Shown: positions 7,439-15,083 of the stretch, piece by piece
Numbering within the stretch: the stretch's first letter is position 1
Layout: each line of letters opens with the position of its first letter
From: Desulfobacterales bacterium
GTDB taxonomy: Bacteria; Desulfobacterota; Desulfobacteria; Desulfobacterales; RPRI01
Assembly: GCA_020052975.1 (NCBI GenBank)
Contig: JAGVOC010000197.1
Coordinates: 1-18,635 of the forward strand
Length of the DNA stretch: 18,635 bases
Direction: 5' to 3'
Position numbers and translations under genes: made by a program
The notes under the pieces: generated by a model
The model's input: the letters and a program-made list of their open reading frames with translations, nothing else
Databases searched by the model: none
What the model was told of the DNA's origin: nothing

Positions 7439-8209
7439 TTATCGTGTAACTCCCCGCTGGGAAGATCTAATAAAATCAATGAAATTTACGACCTCTGGAA
7501 CCTGCTCGACCTCAGCCTTAACTCTTTCAATCGCCTCGTTTATGGTAAGTCCGATTCTGAATATTATTCTGTATGTTTTTTTCAGCAGGGATAATGTCGT
7601 AGGAGAAAATCCATGACGTTTGAGGCCGACTGAGTTCAAGCCGTGCAACTCCGCCCTGTCTCCCGCGGCAATGACATAAGGGGGCACATCTTTAACAACT
7701 GCCGATTTGCCGCCGACAAAAGCATATTCTCCGATTTTGACAAATTGATGCACGGCTACGAGCCCCCCTATTGTTGCATGATCTCCTATGGTTATATGTC
7801 CGGCCAGAGTTGCGTTGTTTGCCATGACAACCTTACGGCCTACCCTGCAGTCGTGCGCTATATGGGTATAGGCCATCAAAAAGTTTTCTTCTCCGACTTC
7901 TGTTATTCCTCCGCCAAACCCTGTTCCCCTGTGAATTGTCACAAACTCCCTGATTATTGTTCCCCGCCCGATCTTCACATATGTTTTTTCGCCTTCAAAT
8001 TTCAGCGACTGGGGAATAGCACCAATGGCCGCATATTGGAATATGCGGCAATCCTGCCCAATCGTAACAAACGGCTCTATTACAACATGTGGACCTATAA
8101 CGGTACCTGAACCTAAAATAACATTATCACCTACAATAGAATAAGGGCCAATATTGACATTTGAATCGATCTCAGCCTTAGGATTAACAATAGCAGTTTC
8201 ATGAATCAT
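7439..8209 (-). CDS. lpxA: Acyl-ACP:UDP-N-acetylglucosamine O-acyltransferase LpxA
   Basis: This enzyme catalyses the first step of lipid A synthesis, transferring a 3-hydroxyacyl chain from ACP to the 3-position of UDP-GlcNAc (or its 3-amino analogue) in the cytoplasm. The 256-residue protein has a left-handed beta-helix of hexapeptide repeats (about 1-185) and a helical C-terminus ending RSSQRGVTR, the usual LpxA ending. The catalytic histidine is His119 in HIAHDC (E. coli His125), followed by NNATLAGH and VHQF (His154, Gln155). Gly167 in FVGGKS aligns with E. coli Gly173, the acyl-length ruler, which suggests a long (about C14) acyl chain. The start overlaps the fabZ stop as ATGA, and GGAGG lies just upstream. 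It is followed 4 nt later by lpxI. Confidence 0.96.
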   Translation of the reverse strand: MIHETAIVNPKAEIDSNVNIGPYSIVGDNVILGSGTVIGPHVVIEPFVTIGQDCRIFQYAAIGAIPQSLKFEGEKTYVKIGRGTIIREFVTIHRGTGFGGGITEVGEENFLMAYTHIAHDCRVGRKVVMANNATLAGHITIGDHATIGGLVAVHQFVKIGEYAFVGGKSAVVKDVPPYVIAAGDRAELHGLNSVGLKRHGFSPTTLSLLKKTYRIIFRIGLTINEAIERVKAEVEQVPEVVNFIDFIRSSQRGVTR

Positions 8210-8652
8210 GGTTTTCCTCCAAACGCGGCCAAAAGTTCAGCTTCAGCCGCAAGCATCCCATCAACCGTCGCAATACCTGCCATTTTGACAGCTTTTAATC
8301 TAATATTAATTATTTTTATTTCAAAAATAAGTTGATCGCCCGGAATTACCGGTTTTCTGAATTTAACTTTATCCATGCCCATGAAATAAACCAATTCCCC
8401 TGGTCTTTCTTCCGGGTTTGAAGCTAAATAAAGTATCCCTCCGGCCTGCGCCATAGCTTCAACAATGAGAACTCCGGGCATAATCGGAGTTCCAGGGAAA
8501 TGTCCCATAAAAAAAGGCTCATTAATAGTAACGTTTTTCAACGCAATGATTTTTTCGCCCTCTACAAGTTCAATTATTCTGTCAACCAGAATGAAAGGAT
8601 ATCTGTGAGGCAATAGTTTCATGATTTCCACTATATCAATTATCTTTCCCAT
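8206..8652 (-). CDS. fabZ: 3-hydroxyacyl-ACP dehydratase FabZ
   Basis: FabZ dehydrates 3-hydroxyacyl-ACP to trans-2-enoyl-ACP in fatty acid elongation. It competes with LpxA and LpxD for the same 3-hydroxyacyl-ACP, which is thought to explain its conserved place in lpx operons. From the ATG at 8652 it has 148 residues with the hot-dog fold pattern: LLPHRYPF near the N-terminus and [14 protein letters not shown] containing catalytic His51, with Glu65 in VEAMAQAGG (E. coli His54 and Glu68). An in-frame GTG at 8676 would add eight residues, but GGAG stands five bases before the ATG and decides the start. It lies 68 nt after lpxD and overlaps lpxA by 4 nt. Confidence 0.95.
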   Translation of the reverse strand: MGKIIDIVEIMKLLPHRYPFILVDRIIELVEGEKIIALKNVTINEPFFMGHFPGTPIMPGVLIVEAMAQAGGILYLASNPEERPGELVYFMGMDKVKFRKPVIPGDQLIFEIKIINIRLKAVKMAGIATVDGMLAAEAELLAAFGGKP

Positions 8653-8657
8653 TTTTT

Positions 8658-8661
8658 CTCC
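8658..8661 (-). promoter_or_regulatory. Ribosome binding site that fixes the fabZ start
   Basis: The minus strand reads GGAG, then five A residues, then ATG. The Shine-Dalgarno core lies inside the codons that an upstream GTG start (8676) would add, which favours the internal ATG at 8652 as the true initiation codon. Confidence 0.7.
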
Positions 8662-8720
8662 ATCATTTATTATCACCGATTAATGGCGTCCAAAATTATT
8701 TACATGGGAAACACTCAAGC

Positions 8721-9752
8721 CTAAATATCTTTTTTTTCTTCTATCCTGTTTAACCTCTTTTCAATCTCAGAAAGCTTCTTTTTAATATCCGGGAGCTTGG
8801 GAATAATATTTTGAACCCTGAGCCACAGCTTGTGAGGCATTGCAGGAGCGCCCGACATAACCTCACCGTCCTGAACTGATTTGGCAACACCTGCTTTACC
8901 TGCAACCGTAACATTATCTCCTATGGTTATATGGTCAGCAATTGCTGCCTGCCCGGCAATAATTGAATGCCTTCCTATCGAGGAACTCCCGCCGATGACA
9001 GCCTGAGCTATAAGCAGAGTGTCTTCTCCGACCTTAACATTATGTGCAATGTGAACCAGATTGTCAGTTTTTACTCCCCGACATATCCATGTTTTGCCAA
9101 AGGTCGCCCTGTCAATAGTATTACAGGCCCCTATTTCAACATCATCATCTATCTGGACAATCCCCGTGTGGGGAATTTTGTGGTATTTTTTCCCGTCAGA
9201 AGAAAAGCCAAAACCATCGCTCCCAATAACAGAGCCTGCATGAATTATTACCCTATTTCCTATTATGCACCTCTCGAGAACAGAGACATTGGAGTAGATT
9301 TTAACATCATCACCGATAACAACACTATCTCCGATATAGGAACACGGATAAATCGAGACCCGGTCGCCGAGAACAACATTATCGCCTATCGCTGCATTCG
9401 GAGCAATCGAAATATTCCTGCCGCATTTAAATCCACTCCCTAAGTGTGCGGATGAACTTATTCCCAGTACCGGAACTGAAGGCGGATAAAACAGGTTCAA
9501 AACTTTAGTGAAGGCGGCTTTGGGATTATTTACCTGTATCAGGTCCTTTGAAGATTCACTGAAATTAAGAGGAACTATAACCGCTCCAGCTCCGGTTTCT
9601 TCGATTTTTTTTAGAAACCCGGCATCACCGGCAAATGTTATATCGTATCCTTTCGCATCTTCGAAGGAGGCAGCACCGCATATGACCGTCTTAGAGTTGC
9701 CGATAATCCTTCCCCCGACAAATTCGGCTATTTCGGAAAGCATCGCTTCCAT
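8721..9752 (-). CDS. lpxD: UDP-3-O-(3-hydroxyacyl)glucosamine N-acyltransferase LpxD
   Basis: LpxD adds the second 3-hydroxyacyl chain, at N-2 of UDP-3-O-acylglucosamine, the product of LpxC. The 343-residue protein has the expected three parts: an N-terminal uridine-binding domain (about 1-98), a left-handed beta-helix of hexapeptide repeats (about 100-295) and a C-terminal charged coiled coil (about 318-340). The catalytic histidine is His237 in HIAHNVKVG (E. coli His239). IGSDGFGF (176-183) and the CNTIDRATFG segment are typical of the family. The start at Met1 is chosen because AGGA lies seven bases upstream; Met4 is too far from it. It begins 9 nt after the skp-like gene. LpxC, needed between LpxA and LpxD, is not encoded here. 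Confidence 0.96.
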   Translation of the reverse strand: MEAMLSEIAEFVGGRIIGNSKTVICGAASFEDAKGYDITFAGDAGFLKKIEETGAGAVIVPLNFSESSKDLIQVNNPKAAFTKVLNLFYPPSVPVLGISSSAHLGSGFKCGRNISIAPNAAIGDNVVLGDRVSIYPCSYIGDSVVIGDDVKIYSNVSVLERCIIGNRVIIHAGSVIGSDGFGFSSDGKKYHKIPHTGIVQIDDDVEIGACNTIDRATFGKTWICRGVKTDNLVHIAHNVKVGEDTLLIAQAVIGGSSSIGRHSIIAGQAAIADHITIGDNVTVAGKAGVAKSVQDGEVMSGAPAMPHKLWLRVQNIIPKLPDIKKKLSEIEKRLNRIEEKKDI

Positions 9753-9761
9753 TATGATTTC

Positions 9762-10310
9762 CTACTTGTCTTTTCCAGGTTTCTGGGCAGATTTAGCATT
9801 GTATTGCTGTATCAGCTTTTCTGTAATATCTACAGAGGCTGGAGCATAAAATACGCCTGCTTCGCGCTTTTCGATTATGAGTAGATAACCCTCTTTTTTA
9901 CCAATTTCATCAGCAATGGTCTGCACTTCTTTTTGAATACGCACTAGCGAATCAGTTTGAATCTTTTGTAATTCAGAGCTATATTTTTTTTCAAGATTCT
10001 TGAAATCCAAATACTTTATCTGAACTTCACGCTCTTTTTCTTCCCGCATCTCTTTGTTTCCAACCATTGCATCTTTTTCAATCTTCTTCTTCAGCTCTTC
10101 TATTTCCGCGCCCTTTTTTTCAAGATCAGCCTTCATCTTATCGGCCTGTTTTTTAATTTCAGCCTGACCCGATTTCCCGGCATTGGAGGTTTCAAGGATT
10201 TTCATAAAATCGACGACTCCTATCTTCGCAACATCTGCCGCATGTGCAGAAATTCCAAGCAAAAAGAAAAGTACTATGCCAGCTGAAACCGCTGTTTTAA
10301 CTAAGCGCAT
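9762..10310 (-). CDS. skp: OmpH/Skp family periplasmic chaperone
   Basis: This is a periplasmic holdase that keeps unfolded outer membrane proteins soluble on their way to the BAM complex. The 182-residue precursor begins with a clear Sec signal peptide (MRLVKTAVSAG, a hydrophobic core, then AHA before Ala25), followed by IGVVDFMKILE, a signature of the OmpH family. A long, highly charged coiled coil (about 45-140) corresponds to the tentacles of Skp, and the C-terminal strand region (about 140-170) completes the trimerisation body. A Lys-rich tail ends the protein. A strong GGAG precedes the ATG. It lies 65 nt after bamA and 9 nt before lpxD, the same bamA-skp-lpxD-fabZ-lpxA order as in E. 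coli. Confidence 0.92.
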   Translation of the reverse strand: MRLVKTAVSAGIVLFFLLGISAHAADVAKIGVVDFMKILETSNAGKSGQAEIKKQADKMKADLEKKGAEIEELKKKIEKDAMVGNKEMREEKEREVQIKYLDFKNLEKKYSSELQKIQTDSLVRIQKEVQTIADEIGKKEGYLLIIEKREAGVFYAPASVDITEKLIQQYNAKSAQKPGKDK

Positions 10311-10375
10311 TACTCTGTCTCCTTTTTATATTATTATTAACTACCAAATATCACTTGATAAAATATTATATGCCT

Positions 10376-13021
10376 TTAAAAGACTGTACCCACAGTAAAT
10401 TCCCATTTCCCACCTTTACTTTCATTTTTCACAGGATCCAGTATATAACCATATTCTATTCGCATTGGACCCATTGGTGAATACCATCTTATACCACCTC
10501 CGACACTTTCCCGCAAATTCCCAAAGTCTATACTTTCATCGTTATCATAAACATCTCCAGTATCAAAGAAGAGCACTCCCATAACACCGACCTCTTTGAT
10601 TAATGGAAACAGGAATTCAAAATTAAACTGGACAAATTTATTTCCTCCAATATTTGTCAAAATACCTTCCGAATTTATCTTTTTCGGGCTTAAATCTTTC
10701 CAATCGAATCCGCGCAGTGAATTTATTCCCCCAAGATTGAAACGTTCATATGAAGGAAGATTTTGCCCTGTGTTTTGGCTGACATATCCTGTCTTTGCAT
10801 GTATTGAACCGACCGTTCCTTTAAACAAAGGTATGAACCAGCCTGTCTCAAGAATATATTTTGTAAAACCTATATCTCCGCCAATACCGGCATACTGGAT
10901 AGAAATGGTATGTTCTGCTCCTTCGGTAGGATTAAATACTTTATCACGGGAGTCATATTTCAATGCTGTTGTTATGCCGCTAGAAACATTGTTTCCCGCC
11001 ATCTCCTTTATGGTGTCTGGAGCATCTTTTTCGATATTACTTATATTGGCAACATCTAAAGCATAGGTCAAATAAAGTCTGGTAAATTCATAAACAGGAT
11101 ACCCGAATCTGATTCCGCCCCCCTTGCTGTCCTTATCGAAGGTATCATAATCATATTCCCAGCTGTATAAATCAATACCGGCTGAAAGAGGAGTATCAAA
11201 GAGCCATGGCTCTGTGAAGCTCAAGGTATATTTATTTGAGACACTTCCCAACTGTGTTTTTAATGCCAGAACCTGTCCCCGGCCAAAAAGGTTCCTCTGT
11301 GAAATTGAAGCCATACCAAATACCTTTTCCACGCTGCTGTAACCTGCACCGAAGCTGAAAGTACCGGTTGGCTTTTCCGTAACATCAATCTTGAGAACCA
11401 TTTTATCATCTGAGGTTCCCTTCAACGTATCAACTTTAATGTTTTCAAAGTAATCCAAACGATGCAGATTGCGCATGCTCTTTTTCAGCTTTACCCCGCT
11501 GTGCAGTTCCTGCTCATATACAAGAAGCTCCCTTCTGATAACCTTATCTCTGGTCTTTGAATTCCCCCCAACAAGAATTTCTTCAAAATAGACCGGTTTA
11601 CCTTTATTAATCCCAAAATTAATATTGACCACCATTTTATCCCGGTCCTGGTCAATACTGGGTACAATATCTGCATAGGCATAGCCTTCGTCCGAATAAA
11701 GATCCGTCAATGCGAGTACATCGCCTTGCAGAATCTTCCTGTTGTAATATTTTTCTTTATTAATCTTTATTTTCCCGATAAGTTTTTCTTCAGAAAAAAT
11801 CAAATCGCCCGTAATTTCAACTTTCCCTACTGCAAACCGTGAATTTTCATCTATCTTTATAGTAATGTCAATCAAAGACTCATGTATGTCAATTTTCGGT
11901 TCCCCGACTTTGGCCTGAATAAAACCATTATTATGATAAAAAGCGGATAGCTTCGCAACATCCTGATTTAAGTCTTCTCTGTTCAGATCCCCGGCTGAAG
12001 AGACCCATGAAAGGATGTTTTTTTCAGATGTCGACATAAGCTTTTTGAGCTTTGAACTTGAATATGCTTTATTTCCTTCAAAGATAATGTTTTTAATTAA
12101 AGCTTTTGAACCTTCTGAAATTATAAATTCAAGATCAGCCTGGTTATTATCGAATTCATGAATTTTATATTCAACCTTTATGTTATGGTAATTTTTCTCT
12201 TTGTATAAGCCTTCAATCCTTTCGACATTTTTCTTAATCATTACAAAATTTAGAATAGATCCGGTCTTTATGTTTAAGATCCCTCTGATCTTTTCATCTT
12301 CATATATCCTGTTGCCTTTAATAAGGACTACCCTTATCGTTGGTTTTTCTTTAACCTTGAATGTAACAACCTTGCCCTCCGGTGTATTTTCAGATTCAAT
12401 CCGGGCATCATCAAAGTACCCCATTGCATATATAGCCTTGATGTCATCAGAAAGATTCTTAGAGGAGTATATACTGCCCTCTTCTGTTTTAACGACTCTT
12501 CTAATTGCATCGGTTTCTATGCGCTTATTACCCTCAACAAATACTTTTAATATTTTTTCCCGTTTGAATATTTTCATTCCTATATCGAGAGAAATTTCCT
12601 TCAAGCTCCCTGAAAGATTTTCAATTCCCTCACCTTCAAGAATAAAGGCTTTGGGAAGCTCATTCCCAATAGATTCGATCATCTTTACATCAAGGCTAAA
12701 ATGATGGCCTATTAACGTTATGCTTCCCCAGACTACATTATGAGCACCAGAGTTAACACCGATTCTCCTGATTTCATCTGTGCTTATGTCTTTTTCAGTA
12801 AGAGATGAAATCATAGCCGGGTCAGGTTCCAAAACAGTGGCACCGTTTAGTTTTAAATGATTCTTTATCACCTGAGGAATCTGATCATGAAGATAAGAAA
12901 GTTCTTCCTGTGAATTGACTTCAAAGGGCAATACCAAAACATTGACCGTTTCAAGGGCATAACTGGTATTTGAGAATAAATATATAATTGAAATCGCAAT
13001 CAGGCATAAATATTTTTTCAT
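10376..13021 (-). CDS. bamA: Outer membrane protein assembly factor BamA with extra N-terminal domain
   Basis: BamA is the central Omp85 barrel of the BAM complex, inserting beta-barrel proteins into the outer membrane. The 881-residue precursor has a signal peptide (1-23) and then five POTRA domains at about 157-227, 228-306, 307-395, 396-476 and 477-552. A 16-stranded barrel occupies about 553-881, with the conserved RGF motif (770-772) in SLRGFDW and a terminal Phe in VGTVF. Between signal and POTRA1 lies an extra alpha/beta domain of about 130 residues (25-155, beginning VNVLVLPFEVN) that E. coli BamA (810 residues) lacks. It resembles the TolB-N or CsgG-like folds by pattern only. AAGGAG lies six bases before the ATG. 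The gene follows lolD by 9 nt and precedes skp by 65 nt. Confidence 0.95.
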   Translation of the reverse strand: MKKYLCLIAISIIYLFSNTSYALETVNVLVLPFEVNSQEELSYLHDQIPQVIKNHLKLNGATVLEPDPAMISSLTEKDISTDEIRRIGVNSGAHNVVWGSITLIGHHFSLDVKMIESIGNELPKAFILEGEGIENLSGSLKEISLDIGMKIFKREKILKVFVEGNKRIETDAIRRVVKTEEGSIYSSKNLSDDIKAIYAMGYFDDARIESENTPEGKVVTFKVKEKPTIRVVLIKGNRIYEDEKIRGILNIKTGSILNFVMIKKNVERIEGLYKEKNYHNIKVEYKIHEFDNNQADLEFIISEGSKALIKNIIFEGNKAYSSSKLKKLMSTSEKNILSWVSSAGDLNREDLNQDVAKLSAFYHNNGFIQAKVGEPKIDIHESLIDITIKIDENSRFAVGKVEITGDLIFSEEKLIGKIKINKEKYYNRKILQGDVLALTDLYSDEGYAYADIVPSIDQDRDKMVVNINFGINKGKPVYFEEILVGGNSKTRDKVIRRELLVYEQELHSGVKLKKSMRNLHRLDYFENIKVDTLKGTSDDKMVLKIDVTEKPTGTFSFGAGYSSVEKVFGMASISQRNLFGRGQVLALKTQLGSVSNKYTLSFTEPWLFDTPLSAGIDLYSWEYDYDTFDKDSKGGGIRFGYPVYEFTRLYLTYALDVANISNIEKDAPDTIKEMAGNNVSSGITTALKYDSRDKVFNPTEGAEHTISIQYAGIGGDIGFTKYILETGWFIPLFKGTVGSIHAKTGYVSQNTGQNLPSYERFNLGGINSLRGFDWKDLSPKKINSEGILTNIGGNKFVQFNFEFLFPLIKEVGVMGVLFFDTGDVYDNDESIDFGNLRESVGGGIRWYSPMGPMRIEYGYILDPVKNESKGGKWEFTVGTVF

Positions 13022-13030
13022 TACAACTCC

Positions 13031-13762
13031 TTAAACTATTTCGACGAGCTGCCCTTCTATAATTGTAACACATCTCAGCATCAGGGACGCCAGTTCCATA
13101 TTGTGCGTCACCACTATCATTGCCATATTCAACTCCTGATTAAGTTCAATCAGCAACTCATGGACCTGTTCGCTGTTTCTTTTATCAAGATTTCCCGTTG
13201 GCTCATCCGCAAGAAGAATAACTGGTTTAAGCACAAGAGCCCTTGCAACAGCAACTCTCTGCTGTTCACCACCAGAAAGCGTATTAACCCTGTTATTCAT
13301 TCTGTCCCTGAGCCCGACTCTTATCAGTATTGTCTCTGCTTCCTCCCTTGCTTTTTGCTTGCCAATTCCTTTTATGAGTGCAGGCATCATTGTATTTTCA
13401 ACTGCGGAAAACTCAGATAGAAGATGATGAAACTGAAAGACAAATCCAATAGATTCGTTTCGGAATTTTGATAGCCTGTCCGGATCATAACGGAACACTT
13501 CATCATCCTTGAAAAAAATAGTGCCATTATCCGGGTAATCGAGTGTCCCTATTATGTGTAAAAGAGTGGATTTGCCGATACCAGATGCACCAACAATAGA
13601 CATTGTTCCGCCTTGACTCAAATCAAAATTAATATTTTTCAGAATCTCAAGACGAGCTTCACTGCTGTTAAAAGCCTTGGATATACCTATAACTTTTAAC
13701 ATATTTATTGAATTGTTTTTTGAATCAGTATTTTTTTTGTCACTGATTCTGTTATCATCCAT
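13031..13762 (-). CDS. lolD: Lipoprotein-releasing ABC transporter ATPase LolD
   Basis: This cytoplasmic ATPase powers the Lol permease, which frees triacylated lipoproteins from the inner membrane for LolA. From the ATG at 13762 it has 243 residues, with Walker A GASGIGKS (58-65), the Q-loop VFQFHHLL, the signature LSGGE (162-166), Walker B VILLADEP (181-188) and the switch His220 in VVTHN. FQFHHLL is characteristic of LolD. The frame stays open to 13852, but those 30 residues lie over the end of lolC. The ATG at 13762, preceded by GAGG, overlaps lolC by 8 nt. A second ATG at 13702 would give 223 residues, closer to other LolD proteins, but has no ribosome binding site; the first 20 residues are therefore uncertain. 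Confidence 0.93.
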   Translation of the reverse strand: MDDNRISDKKNTDSKNNSINMLKVIGISKAFNSSEARLEILKNINFDLSQGGTMSIVGASGIGKSTLLHIIGTLDYPDNGTIFFKDDEVFRYDPDRLSKFRNESIGFVFQFHHLLSEFSAVENTMMPALIKGIGKQKAREEAETILIRVGLRDRMNNRVNTLSGGEQQRVAVARALVLKPVILLADEPTGNLDKRNSEQVHELLIELNQELNMAMIVVTHNMELASLMLRCVTIIEGQLVEIV

Positions 13763-14990
13763 GGCGAATAGCCTCAACTGGATTGAGTTTGGATGCCTGG
13801 TGAGCCGGATACAAGGTTGCCAAAAAGCAAATCGCCAATGCTGCCGAAGCAATCAGCAAAACATCAAAAGCGATAAGACGTACAGGAAGTGTCGTTATAT
13901 AATAAACATCGCCGGGAAGATCGATGAATTTGTACTTTTCAAGCAGCTTGCAAAGTATATAACCAGCACATACCCCAAGGCTCGTTCCAACCGAACCTAT
14001 TATCATACCTTTAAACACAAATATTCTTCTTATACTCTTATCAGTTGCGCCCATGGCTTTTAGAATAGCTATATCTCTCGTCTTCTCCATTACCATCATT
14101 ATAAGGGTGCTGGCTATATTAAGGGCCGCGACCAGGACTATAAGTGTCAATATAATAAACATAACAGTCTTTTCCAGCTTTAAGGCTGAAAAGAGGTTTT
14201 TGTTCATTTGAGTCCAGTCTCTTGTCCAGTAAGGAAAGCCTAAATCATTAACTATTTTTTCTGCAATTTTTCTTGCAAGGTCAATATCATCGACGCGAAC
14301 CTCAATGCCGGTTATGGCGTCACCCATACGCAAAATTTTCTGGGCATCACTTATATTAACATAAGCAAGTGACCCATCGTAATCATGTATTCCTGATTCG
14401 AACAAACCCTTCACCTCAAACTGTTTCATGGAAGGTAAATGGCCGATAGGCGATATAATGCCTGTAGGTGATATAAGATATACCATATCGCCCACAGAAA
14501 CACTCAGGCTTCCGGCAAGCTCTTTACCGAGTATTATTCCCGGAACAAAGTTTGGGTAACCGGTATTCTGTTCGCTTATTTTATTTCTTTGCAACGAATC
14601 AGCCTTAAGATTTTTTACAATGCGGCCTGCTGACTTTGGATCAACACCTTTTAATACAGCACCTGAAACTCCTGAAGAAGATTTAAGCATTGCCTGAGTG
14701 TAAACAAAAGGAGAGGCTGCCGAAACACCTTTAATATTTTCAATAAATTTGAGTAGTTCAGATTTGCCGGCAAATGGGCCTCCATGCCGCATTACAACAA
14801 TATGCGACTCTACTCCGAGTATGCGGGATTTTAGATCTGACTCAAAACCGGCCATGACGGCAATAACTACTATAAGAGCCATAACTCCTACCATAACACC
14901 CGAAATAGATAATATGGTAATAAGGGATATGAAAGCCTGCTTTTGCCTGGCTCTTAAATAGCGGCTGCCAATAAATAATTCAAAAGACAT
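13755..14990 (-). CDS. lolC: Lipoprotein-releasing ABC transporter permease, LolC/LolE family
   Basis: This is the membrane subunit of the lipoprotein exporter. The 411-residue protein has the MacB/FtsX-type layout: helix 1 (about 22-48), a large periplasmic domain (about 50-270), then helices at about 275-300, 323-350 and 372-395, ending in the typical PAHQASKLNPVEAIRHG. The coupling motif MEKTRDIAILKAMGA (301-315) follows helix 2. Within the periplasmic domain, SPIGHLPSMKQFEV (180-193) resembles the Hook of E. coli LolC that binds LolA, which argues for LolC-type function. Only one permease gene is present before lolD, so a homodimeric transporter (as described for LolF) is likely. It starts 93 nt after lysS; the Shine-Dalgarno is weak. 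Confidence 0.92.
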   Translation of the reverse strand: MSFELFIGSRYLRARQKQAFISLITILSISGVMVGVMALIVVIAVMAGFESDLKSRILGVESHIVVMRHGGPFAGKSELLKFIENIKGVSAASPFVYTQAMLKSSSGVSGAVLKGVDPKSAGRIVKNLKADSLQRNKISEQNTGYPNFVPGIILGKELAGSLSVSVGDMVYLISPTGIISPIGHLPSMKQFEVKGLFESGIHDYDGSLAYVNISDAQKILRMGDAITGIEVRVDDIDLARKIAEKIVNDLGFPYWTRDWTQMNKNLFSALKLEKTVMFIILTLIVLVAALNIASTLIMMVMEKTRDIAILKAMGATDKSIRRIFVFKGMIIGSVGTSLGVCAGYILCKLLEKYKFIDLPGDVYYITTLPVRLIAFDVLLIASAALAICFLATLYPAHQASKLNPVEAIRHG

Positions 14991-15014
14991 TTTTAATATG
15001 ACTCATAATTGTTG

Positions 15015-15056
15015 AATAATGCTCTTTCTTTTGCATATTATTGAAATTGCATTATT
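15015..15056. repeat. Inverted repeat in the lysS-lolC gap
   Basis: AATAATGC (15015-15022) is mirrored by GCATTATT (15049-15056) across 26 nt. The arms are AT-rich and the loop is long, so it may be chance. The rest of this 93-nt gap shows no clear promoter or terminator. Confidence 0.3.
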
Positions 15057-15083
15057 ATTAAATGCACATCAACGTCATTAATA

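Noticed and set aside
7450..7459. CTCCCCGCTG at the lpxA 3' end, identical to ten bases beside the palindromes at 6515-6524, suggesting a second REP copy
   Set aside because: Here the bases encode the conserved LpxA ending (RSSQRGVTR, like RSTRGLIR in E. coli), and no palindrome follows; coding conservation explains it.
7435..7479. TTG start extending LpxI by 15 residues
   Set aside because: It would overlap lpxA by about 40 nt, and the LpxI fold begins at MTKKIGLIAGSG.
8653..8676. GTG start giving FabZ eight more residues
   Set aside because: The Shine-Dalgarno sequence lies within this extension, five bases before the ATG at 8652, and family members start near that ATG.
8967..9443. A long plus-strand frame opposite lpxD, and similar ones opposite bamA, lpxA, lpxI and lolC
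   Set aside because: They are antisense shadows of well-supported genes, with low-complexity or unrecognisable proteins and no start signals.
13763..13852. Thirty extra N-terminal residues for LolD
   Set aside because: This segment overlaps the end of lolC in another frame, is Trp/His-rich and unlike LolD, and the ATG at 13762 has a ribosome binding site.
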